NCBI RefSeq assembly: GCF_011045125.1
Contig: NZ_JAAKZF010000018.1
Span: forward strand, 22,027-86,026
DNA: 64,000 nucleotides
Reading direction: 5' to 3'
Origin: Allomesorhizobium camelthorni
Lineage (GTDB): Bacteria; Pseudomonadota; Alphaproteobacteria; Rhizobiales; Rhizobiaceae
Below are positions 17,749 through 27,081 of this stretch, piece by piece (positions within the stretch are counted from its first letter, which is position 1; the number at the start of each line of letters is the position of its first letter). Below the pieces are notes generated by a model, which was given only the letters and a program-made list of their open reading frames with translations, did no database searches and was not told the DNA's origin. A program made the position numbers and the translations under genes.

Positions 17749-19995
17749 ATGCATCCATTGCTGAGTTCATTGTTCGACGTTTGGGCCGGCAAAGACTGGC
17801 TGATCGCCGCAAGCGTCGTATTGTCGGCGTTTGTCTCGCTTTGGATGATCCGTTACCGCAGCCTCTACTTGCGGGCGCTCGCCGAGCAGGAAAACAACAA
17901 CGATCTGGTCGAGAATCTGTCGGAGGGCATCTACCGTGCGCTGCCGGATGGTCGCCATATCAAGGGCAACCAGGCGCTGGTTCGTCTGAACGGCTATGAG
18001 AGCGAGGAGGAGATGCTGGCGGGCATCCTCGACAGCGATAAGCCGTGGTATGTCGAGCCGGGTCGCCGCGCCGAGTTCCAGGCGATCCTGATGCGCGACG
18101 GCAAGGTCGAGGATTTCGTCTCCGAAATCCACCGCCACAAGACGCGCGAGCGCATCTGGATCACCGAATCCGCCAGGCTCGTCTACGATCGGAAGACCGG
18201 CCGCAAGCTTTTCTACGAGGGTTCGGTTCGCGAGATCACCGAAACAATCAAGCGGCTGAAGCTCGAGGAGCAGTTCCAGAAGCTGACGAGCCGGTTGCCG
18301 GGCGGCCTGTTCCAGTTCAGAAACTTTCCTAACGAGCGCGGTGAAATGCTCTACGTCAGCGCCGGCATCGAACAAATCTCCGGCATTTCGCCGGAGGAGC
18401 ATCTGGCCGACTCTTGGGCGTTTACCAATCTGGTCATCGACGAAGACCGCGAAGCCTACCTCGCGTCGCAGCACGAGGCTGCCGCGAAGCTGGAGCCGTG
18501 GAATTGTGAGGTCCGGATACGCAGCCGCGATGGCCAGGAGAAATGGGTGAGCATGGACGCTCGTCCGGAGCGGTCGGAAGAGTGCATCACCTGGCATGGT
18601 TATGTCGCCGACATTTCAGTGCGCAAGCGGCACGAGATGGAAATCGAGGAACTGGCCTATTTCGATCCGCTGACCCGGCTGCCGAACCGTCGCATGTTCC
18701 TCAATCGCATGACGCAGGCTATCGCCGCCTGTGAGCGGCGAGGCGATACCGGGGCGCTTCTGTTCATCGACCTCGACAACTTCAAGACACTGAACGACAC
18801 GCAGGGCCATGACATAGGCGATTGCTTCCTGGTGCAGGTCGCAGACCGGCTCCGCCGCTGCGTCAATCCGCGCGACATGGTCGCCCGCATCGGCGGCGAC
18901 GAATTCGTGGTGGTGCTGGAGGAAACCGGCTCTGAGGCGGCGCACGGCACGCTTCGGGCCATCACCACGGCGAACCAGATACTTTCTGCGCTGAACAGGC
19001 CGTTCGAACTCGGCCCGTTGCGCCATGTCGGTTCGGCCAGCGTCGGTGTCGTGGTGTTCGACGGTAGCGAAAAGCGCGCCGACGAGATTTTGAAGCGCGC
19101 CGACATCGCCATGTACCAGGCCAAGGCCGCGGGTCGGAATAGCACGGCGCTGTTCGATCCGGCGACCATGGACCGGGAAGCGCAACGCTACCGTATGCTC
19201 AGCGACCTTCGCACCGCTTTTTCCGACAACCAGCTAGACCTCTACTTCCAGCCGCAGGTGGACCATACCGGCCGCGTGACCGGCGCCGAGGCGCTGGTGC
19301 GCTGGGAACATCCCACGCTGGGAAGAATTCTTCCGGACGAGTTCGTCGCGTTGGCCGAGCAGTTCGGTCTCAATGACGAGCTTGCCAATTTCGTGTTCGC
19401 CAAGGGACTGGAGGCGCTGGCCGGCTGGCAGCGCGACCCGGTGATGGCGCATTTGCGGCTGGCGCTGAATGTCAGCGTGCAATCGTTCTCGAGCAACGAT
19501 TTCATCGGTATGGCCCGGAGCAAGATCAAGGCCTTTGGCGTCGATCCGACCATGCTGACCTTCGAGCTGACAGAGCATGTAATGGCCAAGGACCATCAGC
19601 TCGTCGCCGCCAGGATGGCCGAGGCCAAGAAGCTGGGTGTTCGTCTGTCGCTTGACGATTTCGGCACCGGCTATTCGTCGCTGGCCTACCTCAAGCAATT
19701 GCCGTTCGATGAGCTCAAGATCGACGGCGGGTTCGTGGCCGATATCGAGAATTCCGACGGCGACCGGGCGCTGGTGAAGACGATACTGGCGATGACGCGC
19801 ACGCTCGGCCTGTCGGCTGTGGCCGAGCATGTCGAGAATGTCCGGCAGGAAGCGTTCCTGAGGGCCTTCGGGTGCGATTTCTTTCAGGGCTTCCTGTACA
19901 GCCCCGCCGTTCCGGCCGACCGGTTCGCAGACATGTTCCACGACGCGCCGCCGCAGGTCGCCGTGCCGCAGCCGGTCATGCTGCAGACGGCCTGA
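17749..19995 (+). CDS. Membrane-anchored PAS-PAS-GGDEF-EAL cyclic-di-GMP protein
   Basis: 748 aa. One N-terminal helix (about 17-34), then two PAS-type sensor regions (about 50-165 and 180-295, each ending in a PAC-like segment), GGDEF domain (300-470) and EAL domain (485-735). GGDEF at 382-386 is intact; the inhibitory RxxD site is not conserved (N373 where Arg is expected). EAL at 514-516, DDFGTGYSSLAYLKQLP and the QGF motif are intact. Both diguanylate cyclase and phosphodiesterase activity are therefore possible, and net output cannot be told from sequence. Stands alone, with its own upstream region and a terminator directly after the stop. Confidence 0.93.
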   Translation: MHPLLSSLFDVWAGKDWLIAASVVLSAFVSLWMIRYRSLYLRALAEQENNNDLVENLSEGIYRALPDGRHIKGNQALVRLNGYESEEEMLAGILDSDKPWYVEPGRRAEFQAILMRDGKVEDFVSEIHRHKTRERIWITESARLVYDRKTGRKLFYEGSVREITETIKRLKLEEQFQKLTSRLPGGLFQFRNFPNERGEMLYVSAGIEQISGISPEEHLADSWAFTNLVIDEDREAYLASQHEAAAKLEPWNCEVRIRSRDGQEKWVSMDARPERSEECITWHGYVADISVRKRHEMEIEELAYFDPLTRLPNRRMFLNRMTQAIAACERRGDTGALLFIDLDNFKTLNDTQGHDIGDCFLVQVADRLRRCVNPRDMVARIGGDEFVVVLEETGSEAAHGTLRAITTANQILSALNRPFELGPLRHVGSASVGVVVFDGSEKRADEILKRADIAMYQAKAAGRNSTALFDPATMDREAQRYRMLSDLRTAFSDNQLDLYFQPQVDHTGRVTGAEALVRWEHPTLGRILPDEFVALAEQFGLNDELANFVFAKGLEALAGWQRDPVMAHLRLALNVSVQSFSSNDFIGMARSKIKAFGVDPTMLTFELTEHVMAKDHQLVAARMAEAKKLGVRLSLDDFGTGYSSLAYLKQLPFDELKIDGGFVADIENSDGDRALVKTILAMTRTLGLSAVAEHVENVRQEAFLRAFGCDFFQGFLYSPAVPADRFADMFHDAPPQVAVPQPVMLQTA

Positions 19996-19996
19996 A

Positions 19997-20023
19997 AAAA
20001 GCCGGAGCGTTGCCCCGGCTTTT
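19997..20023. terminator. Bidirectional intrinsic terminator
   Basis: 9-bp perfect stem AAAAGCCGG/CCGGCTTTT with a 9-nt loop, T-rich on both strands. It separates the convergent GGDEF-EAL gene and ndk. Confidence 0.9.
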
Positions 20024-20067
20024 CGTTTTTCATTCAGGCGCTTGCGGCGCGAAACGGATTCAAATTG

Positions 20068-20490
20068 TCAGCCGACGATCTCGGTATCGGAGAACCAGTA
20101 CTTGATTTCCTGGGCGGCAGTCTCGGGCGCGTCGGAGCCGTGCACCGAATTCTCGCCGATCGACAGGGCATGCACCTTGCGGATCGTGCCTTCGGCGGCG
20201 TTGGCCGGGTTAGTGGCGCCCATCACGTCGCGGTTTTTTGCAATGGCGTTCTCGCCTTCGAGGACCTGCACGACCGTCGGGCCCGACGACATGGATTCGA
20301 CCAGCTCGCCGAAGAAGGGGCGATCCTTGTGGACGGCGTAGAAGCCTTCCGCCTCGCGGCGGCTCATCCAGACGCGGCGGGAAGCGACGACGCGCAGGCC
20401 GGTATCCTCCAGCATCTTGGTGATCGCGCCGGTGAGGTTGCGCCGGGTCGCGTCGGGTTTGATCATCGAAAACGTGCGTTCGATCGCCAT
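20068..20490 (-). CDS. ndk: Nucleoside diphosphate kinase
   Basis: Transfers the gamma-phosphate between nucleoside triphosphates and diphosphates through a phosphohistidine. 140 aa, typical length. Begins [14 protein letters not shown]; the catalytic histidine is H117 in [14 protein letters not shown] lies 6-10 bp before the ATG. Single gene, ending at a shared terminator. Confidence 0.97.
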   Translation of the reverse strand: MAIERTFSMIKPDATRRNLTGAITKMLEDTGLRVVASRRVWMSRREAEGFYAVHKDRPFFGELVESMSSGPTVVQVLEGENAIAKNRDVMGATNPANAAEGTIRKVHALSIGENSVHGSDAPETAAQEIKYWFSDTEIVG

Positions 20491-20584
20491 GGTGTATCCT
20501 TCTGGGCAATGGGGATGAAAAAGGTGGCGGACCTATACAGACGGTCCGCCCCATTGCCAAGGCCCGAAGCCGCTTGCCGCGCTC

Positions 20585-21277
20585 CTATGCGGCCGCGGGA
20601 ACCCTGCGGCCGATGCCGCCGTGCAGATCGAGGCAGCGGCCGAGCCACTCCGCCACCGGATCGTCCGCCGCGAGCGCCTGGAAGGGGGAGGTGATGCGCA
20701 CCCACTGGAAGGCGCCGAAGACGATGTAGTCGGCGAACAGCGGCGCTGCACCGCCGATCCAGGGCTGGTAGGAAAGCATCGACCTGAGCGGTTCCAGCGA
20801 CGCACGGAACGCGGCGAGCCCGGCCTCGCGCCCGGCCGGCACCTCTTCCAGCCGCTTGCCGAAGCGCGGCTCGCGGCTTTTGCGGAAGTAGGCCTGGTCT
20901 TCCGGCGCCAGCACGTCATGGATGTCCATCATCGCCGCGGAACCGAGATAAGGATGGATGGTCAGCTGCGACCAGCGCTCGATGAAGCGCGCCATCGCCT
21001 TGCCGCCTTCGCCGCCGAACAGTGTCGGCTGGTCCGGATAGGCGTCCTCCAGATAAAGCGCGATGGCGAAGGAATCCGACACGGTCTTGTCGCCGTCGCG
21101 GATCACCGGAACGATCTTGCTGGCGCCGCCCTCGACGGTTGGCACCGCAGTGAACGGCGTCGGCACGCTCTCGAAATCGAGCCCCTTGTGGGCCAGCGCC
21201 ATCGCCGCTTTCCAGCAATGCGGGCTGAAGGGGCGGGAGGCGTCGCGGCCGACAAGGTCATAGAGCAGAATGGTCAT
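20585..21277 (-). CDS. Glutathione S-transferase family protein
   Basis: 230 aa from the ATG at 21277, where the thioredoxin-like domain begins (MTILLYDLVGRDASRPFSPHCWK). The SPHCWK sequence puts a Cys where GST catalytic residues sit. KIVPVIRDGDKTVSDSFAIALYLE carries the glutathione gamma-Glu contact (DS). The helical C-domain includes a long WIGGAAPLFADYIVFG segment. It resembles the beta-etherase-like or rhizobial GST_N_3 group; the substrate is unknown. Divergent from the DinB gene across 70 bp. Confidence 0.87.
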   Translation of the reverse strand: MTILLYDLVGRDASRPFSPHCWKAAMALAHKGLDFESVPTPFTAVPTVEGGASKIVPVIRDGDKTVSDSFAIALYLEDAYPDQPTLFGGEGGKAMARFIERWSQLTIHPYLGSAAMMDIHDVLAPEDQAYFRKSREPRFGKRLEEVPAGREAGLAAFRASLEPLRSMLSYQPWIGGAAPLFADYIVFGAFQWVRITSPFQALAADDPVAEWLGRCLDLHGGIGRRVPAAA

Positions 21278-21347
21278 TGGCGCTTCTCTCACTGCAGTTT
21301 AGGAATGGCGCGCATATACAGCGCTTCGAGCGTCAAAGGTAAAGTCC

Positions 21348-21860
21348 ATGAAACAGCATTTCACGATGTTCGCGGCCTATAATTCATGGGCCAACCAGCG
21401 GGTCTATGACGCGGCGGCTGCGCTTTCGCCGGAGGAATTCCGGCGCGACACCGGTGCATTCTTCAAGTCGATGATGGGCACGCTCAACCACCTCGTTGCC
21501 GCCGACCGCATCTGGATGAAGCGCTTTACCGGTGAGGGTGATGCGCCGACGGCGCTCGACGCCATCATCCACGAGGATTTCACGAAGCTGCGGGCGGTCC
21601 GCGAGGCGGAGGACAAGCGGATCTCCAAATGGATCGGCGGCCTAAACGAAAAGGCCTTTTCCGGGCGGTTCACCTACATGACAGTCACCGACATGCGCAC
21701 CGTGTCGCAGCGGCTCGCGCCGGCGCTCGACCACTTCTTCAACCATCAGACCCACCATCGCGGCCAGGCGCATATGATCCTGACCGTGCTCGGCCAGCCT
21801 TCACTGCAACTCGACCTTGTCTACTTCCAGCGCACGGAAGAGGGCAGGGCCTATGCGTGA
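21348..21860 (+). CDS. DinB family metal-dependent protein
   Basis: 170 aa four-helix-bundle protein of the DinB/YfiT-like family. It begins MKQHFTMFAAYNSWANQRVYDA, with the conserved histidines in GTLNHLVAAD and FNHQTHHRGQ forming the expected metal site. Members act as thiol-dependent transferases or hydrolases, but no substrate can be assigned. The last 8 bp overlap the amidase start, indicating coupling. Confidence 0.9.
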   Translation: MKQHFTMFAAYNSWANQRVYDAAAALSPEEFRRDTGAFFKSMMGTLNHLVAADRIWMKRFTGEGDAPTALDAIIHEDFTKLRAVREAEDKRISKWIGGLNEKAFSGRFTYMTVTDMRTVSQRLAPALDHFFNHQTHHRGQAHMILTVLGQPSLQLDLVYFQRTEEGRAYA

Positions 21861-23169
21861 GCCGGCGACTGGTTCGGCGAGGGACCGGTTGGAAGAAGTC
21901 CTGGCGCGGCTCGCCGAGCGCGAAGCCGAGGAACGCGTTTTCCTGAAGCTGTATTCCGACGCGGCCAGAGTTTTTGCCGACGCTGCAGATGCGCGCCGCC
22001 GAGCAGGAATCTCCCTTGGCCCGCTCGACGGCAGGATCATCTCCATCAAGGATCTTTTCGACGTTGCGGGCGAGACGACGACCGCCGGCTCGGCCGCACT
22101 CGCCGATGCGCCGCCCGCGACCCGGGACGCCGTGGTCGTGGCGCGGTTGAGGCGAGCAGGGGCCGTGATTGTCGGCAAGACCAACATGACCGAATTCGCC
22201 TTTTCCGGCATCGGCCTCAACCGGAATTTCGGGACGCCGGGCAACGCCGCCGATTCGACGCGCGTACCGGGCGGCTCCTCGTCGGGCGCCGGCGTATCGG
22301 TCGCCGAAGGCACGAGCGAGATCGCCATCGGCTCGGACACGGGCGGGTCGGTACGCATTCCCGCGGCATTGAATGGCGTGGTCGGTTTCAAGCCGACGGC
22401 CGGGCGCGTTCCGCTCTCCGGCGTATTTCCGCTGTCCAGTACGCTCGATTCCGTCGGCCCGCTGGCGCGCACGGTGGCGGATTGCGCCATCGCCGATGCC
22501 ATCATGGCAGGCGAGGAGCCGGATGCGCTTGAACCATTTCCGCTCAGCGGGCTGCGGATCGGCATTCCGCAAGGCCGGCTATTCGGCGACATCGATGCTG
22601 CCGTGGCCGAGGGCTTCGCGCGCAGCCTGAAAGCGCTGGAGGCTGCGGGCGCAAAAATCGCCGATCATCCGATCGACGACCTGCTGAACGGTATGGCCGA
22701 AGCGACGAAGGGAGCCTCAATCGCCTCGGTCGAGGCAGCAGAAATTCATGCCGACCTCGCCGCGACGCAGGCATGGTCGCTGGTCGACCCGCGCATCGGC
22801 GGGCCGATCAAGCGCCGAGCCGCCGTGCCAGCCTACGCCTATATCAGAGTGCTCCGAAAGCGGGCGGCGCTCGCCGCCGCCATGGACCAGCGGCTGCGGC
22901 CGATTGATGTGCTGGCTCTGCCGACGACGCCGATGATCGCCCCGGCCATCCAGCCGCTGCTCGAGGATGACGACCTGTATGACCGCACGGACGGGCTGCT
23001 GCTGCGCAATCCGCAGGTCGCAAACCAGTTCGACCTGACCGCGATTTCGCTCCCGATGCCGGGAATGAACCTTCCGGCCGGCCTGATGCTGTTCGCTCGC
23101 AACGGCCATGACCGCCGCCTGCTAAGCACAGCCGCCGCTGTCGAGGAGCTTTTTCGCCGGGCTTCGTAG
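21853..23169 (+). CDS. Amidase signature family hydrolase
   Basis: 438 aa from the ATG at 21853, inside the end of the DinB gene. The Ser-cisSer-Lys triad is intact: K66 (SIKDLF), S142 (PGGSSSG) and S166 (SDTGGSVRIPA). Cytosolic. Homologues hydrolyse small amides or are GatA-like; the absence of gatB/gatC nearby argues against tRNA amidotransferase. It ends 3 bp before the convergent ABC permease stop. Confidence 0.9.
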   Translation: MREPATGSARDRLEEVLARLAEREAEERVFLKLYSDAARVFADAADARRRAGISLGPLDGRIISIKDLFDVAGETTTAGSAALADAPPATRDAVVVARLRRAGAVIVGKTNMTEFAFSGIGLNRNFGTPGNAADSTRVPGGSSSGAGVSVAEGTSEIAIGSDTGGSVRIPAALNGVVGFKPTAGRVPLSGVFPLSSTLDSVGPLARTVADCAIADAIMAGEEPDALEPFPLSGLRIGIPQGRLFGDIDAAVAEGFARSLKALEAAGAKIADHPIDDLLNGMAEATKGASIASVEAAEIHADLAATQAWSLVDPRIGGPIKRRAAVPAYAYIRVLRKRAALAAAMDQRLRPIDVLALPTTPMIAPAIQPLLEDDDLYDRTDGLLLRNPQVANQFDLTAISLPMPGMNLPAGLMLFARNGHDRRLLSTAAAVEELFRRAS

Positions 23170-23171
23170 AC

Positions 23172-23929
23172 TCAGGTTTTGAGCCGATAGCCGGTATGGA
23201 AAATCCAGGCGACCACGCCGAGGCAGAGTGCGAGGAATGCGAGCGTCATGCCGAGGCTGACGCCGACGCTGACATCGGCCGCACCATAAAAACTCCAGCG
23301 AAAGCCGCTGACCAGGTAGAGCACCGGATTGAACAGCGTCACGTTCTGCCAGAAGGGCGGCAGCATGCTGATGGAATAGAAGCTGCCGCCGAGGAAGGTC
23401 AGCGGCGTGACGATGAGGAGCGGCACCAATTGCAGCTTCTCGAAGCCGTCGGCCCAGATGCCGATGATGAATCCGAACAGGCTGAACGTAACCGCGGTCA
23501 GCACCAGGAACAGGATCATCCAGAAGGGATGGAGGATCGTGAGGTCCACGAACAGCGCCGCGGTCGCCAATATGATCGTGCCGAGAATGACGGATTTTGT
23601 CGCCGCCGCGCCGACATAGGCGATTGTGATCTCAAGGAACGACACGGGCGCGGAGAGGATCTCGTAGATCGTGCCGACGAACTTCGGGAAATAGATGCCG
23701 AACGAGGCATTCGAGATGCTCTGGGTGAGCAGCGACAGCATGATCAGCCCCGGCACGATGAACGCGCCGTAGCTGACGCCGTCTATCTCAGGGATGCGCG
23801 AGCCGATGGCGGCGCCGAAGACGACGAAATAGAGCGACGTCGAGATGACCGGCGAAACGATGCTCTGAAGGAGGGTGCGCCAGGTGCGCGCCATCTCGAA
23901 GAGGTAGATCGCCCGGATCGCGTGGAAGT

Positions 23930-23933
<4 letters not shown>
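23172..23933 (-). CDS. ABC-2 type transporter permease
   Basis: 253 aa from the ATG at 23933, overlapping the ATPase stop by 4 bp. Six hydrophobic segments and the ABC-2 family pattern ([35 protein letters not shown]). Resembles YadH/NodJ-type exporters of lipid-linked or carbohydrate substrates; the substrate is not determinable. Forms an exporter with the preceding ATPase. Confidence 0.92.
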
Positions 23934-24856
<923 letters not shown>

Positions 24857-25097
24857 GGGAATGGCGATAGCGGTTGGAGGGGAGGCTCGCGTCGCGGGGT
24901 GGATCGTCGAAGCAATGTGGCGGGATCAAAAGTCAGACGAATATATGGGCTGCGAGTGAATGCACAAGGCTTAGGCACGAGATCAAAAACACGAGGCGAG
25001 CCCGGCATCTCCCGACGCTTGGTCGCTGACAGCTTAAAGGGTGCGGCGCAATATCGGGGCCTTGCCTTCCGCGGCGGTCTCGGCCAAAACGCCGCCC

Positions 25098-26975
25098 ATG
25101 CTTATAATCAACGATATTTCGCTCCGTATCGCCGGACGCCTGCTTCTCGACCATGCCTCGCTGACGCTGCCGTCGGGAACGAAGGCGGGGCTCGTCGGCC
25201 GCAACGGAACCGGCAAGACCACGCTGTTCAAGGCGATCACCGGCGACATGGCCGCCGAGACCGGCTCCGTCAGCCTGCCGAAGAACACGCGCATCGGCCA
25301 GGTGGCGCAGGAGGCGCCCGGCACCGAGGAGCCGCTGATCGAAATCGTGCTCAAGGCCGACGTCGAGCGCACGGCGCTGCTCGCCGAGGAGCAGACGACG
25401 ACGGATCCGCACCGCATCGCCGAGATCCACATGCGGCTGGCCGACATCGACGCCCATTCGGCGGAAGCGCGCGCGGCGACCATCCTGGCGGGCCTCGGCT
25501 TCGATGCCGAGGCGCAGAAGCGGCCGGCTTCTTCCTTCTCCGGCGGTTGGCGCATGCGCGTGGCGCTGGCGGCGGTGCTGTTTTCCGAGCCGGACCTGCT
25601 GCTGCTCGACGAGCCGACCAACTATCTCGACCTCGAAGGCACGCTGTGGCTGGAAACCTATGTCTCCAAATATCCGCACACTGTCCTGCTGATCTCGCAT
25701 GACCGAGATTTGCTCAACCGCGCGGTCAATTCGATCGTGCATCTCGACAAGCAGAAACTGACTTTCTGGCGTGGCGCCTACGACCAGTTCGAGCGCCAGC
25801 GCGCCGAGCAGGCGCTGTTGCAGGAAAAGAGCCGCGCCAAGCAGGAGGCTGCGCGCAAGCACATGGAATCGTTTGTGGAACGGTTCCGCGCGAAGGCTTC
25901 CAAGGCGCGCCAGGCGCAGTCGCGCCTGAAGGCGCTCGAAAAAATGAAACCGATCTCGGCGGTGGTCAACGAAAGCGTCAGGCCCTTTTCCTTCCCCGAA
26001 CCGGTGAAAACTGTTGCCTCACCGATCGTGGCGCTCGACCACGTTAATGTAGGTTACCAGCCGGGCAACCCGATCCTGAAGAAGATGACGCTGCGAATCG
26101 ATGCTGACGACCGCATCGCTCTCCTTGGCGCCAATGGCAACGGCAAGTCGACCTTCGCCAAGCTGCTAGCCAGCCGCCTGAAGCAGGAAACCGGCACGAT
26201 GACGGTCGCGCCGGGGCTGAAAGTCGCGATCTTTGCCCAGCACCAGCTCGACGACCTGCGGCCGGAGGAGAACGCCTACGAGCATGTCCGGCGGCTGATG
26301 CCGGACGCGCCGGAATCGAAGGTCAGGGCGCGGGTGGCGCAGTTCGGCCTGGCGACCGAGAAGATGAACACGCCGGCCAAGGATCTGTCCGGCGGCGAGA
26401 AGGCGCGTCTCCTGATGGGGCTATCGGCGTTCGAGGGGCCGAACCTCTTCATCCTCGACGAGCCTACCAACCATCTGGATATCGACAGCCGCGAGTCGCT
26501 GATCCATGCGCTCAACGATTTTCCAGGCGCGATGATCCTGATCTCGCACGATCGGCATCTAATCGAGGCGACGGCCGACAGACTGTGGCTGGTCAAGGAC
26601 GGCCAGGTGAACCCTTACGACGGCGATCTCGGGGACTATCGCCAGCAGGTCACCGGCGTCGCCGGCGACCGTAAGGACCGGCGTGAGGCGGAGAAGGCAT
26701 CCAAGGCCGATCGCCGCCGCGAGGCTGCCCAGCGCCGCAATGCGATGGAGCCGGTCGCCAAGGAGATCCGCGCAACCGAAGCGCTGATGGACCGCATCCG
26801 CAAGCGCATCGACGGAATCGAGGACGAATTGGCCAATCCGGCGGTCTACGAGAAGGACCCGTCGACGGCGACACGGCTCGCCAAGGAGCGCTCGCAGCTG
26901 ACGCAGACTCTCGCCGGCCACGAGGAAAAATGGCTGGCGCTGTCGGCGGAATATGAGGAAGGCACGGCGGAGTAG
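25098..26975 (+). CDS. ABC-F family ATPase
   Basis: 625 aa soluble protein with two ABC domains joined by a charged linker: Walker A GRNGTGKTT and GANGNGKST, signatures FSGGWRMRV and LSGGEKARL, and Walker B LLLLDEPTNYLD and LFILDEPTNHLD. No membrane helices. The C-terminal region of about 100 residues is a coiled-coil rich in Lys, Arg and Glu. It resembles the YheS/Uup group that act on ribosomes or nucleic acid rather than transport. The start at 25098 (MLIINDISLRIAG) is chosen because the fold begins there; the ribosome site is weak. Confidence 0.92.
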   Translation: MLIINDISLRIAGRLLLDHASLTLPSGTKAGLVGRNGTGKTTLFKAITGDMAAETGSVSLPKNTRIGQVAQEAPGTEEPLIEIVLKADVERTALLAEEQTTTDPHRIAEIHMRLADIDAHSAEARAATILAGLGFDAEAQKRPASSFSGGWRMRVALAAVLFSEPDLLLLDEPTNYLDLEGTLWLETYVSKYPHTVLLISHDRDLLNRAVNSIVHLDKQKLTFWRGAYDQFERQRAEQALLQEKSRAKQEAARKHMESFVERFRAKASKARQAQSRLKALEKMKPISAVVNESVRPFSFPEPVKTVASPIVALDHVNVGYQPGNPILKKMTLRIDADDRIALLGANGNGKSTFAKLLASRLKQETGTMTVAPGLKVAIFAQHQLDDLRPEENAYEHVRRLMPDAPESKVRARVAQFGLATEKMNTPAKDLSGGEKARLLMGLSAFEGPNLFILDEPTNHLDIDSRESLIHALNDFPGAMILISHDRHLIEATADRLWLVKDGQVNPYDGDLGDYRQQVTGVAGDRKDRREAEKASKADRRREAAQRRNAMEPVAKEIRATEALMDRIRKRIDGIEDELANPAVYEKDPSTATRLAKERSQLTQTLAGHEEKWLALSAEYEEGTAE

Positions 26976-27081
26976 ATTGCGAGATTCACCTGAGGGTGGG
27001 CTGCCAACGACTGCTTCTGCACTTCCGCAGGCTATTCGCTGGCCCTACACCCCGACCGCAAATGCCTGTAGGTTCGCTCCC

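Noticed and set aside
21853..23169. GatA subunit of glutamyl-tRNA amidotransferase
   Set aside because: Same amidase fold, but no gatC or gatB nearby and length is shorter than GatA; kept as a general amidase.
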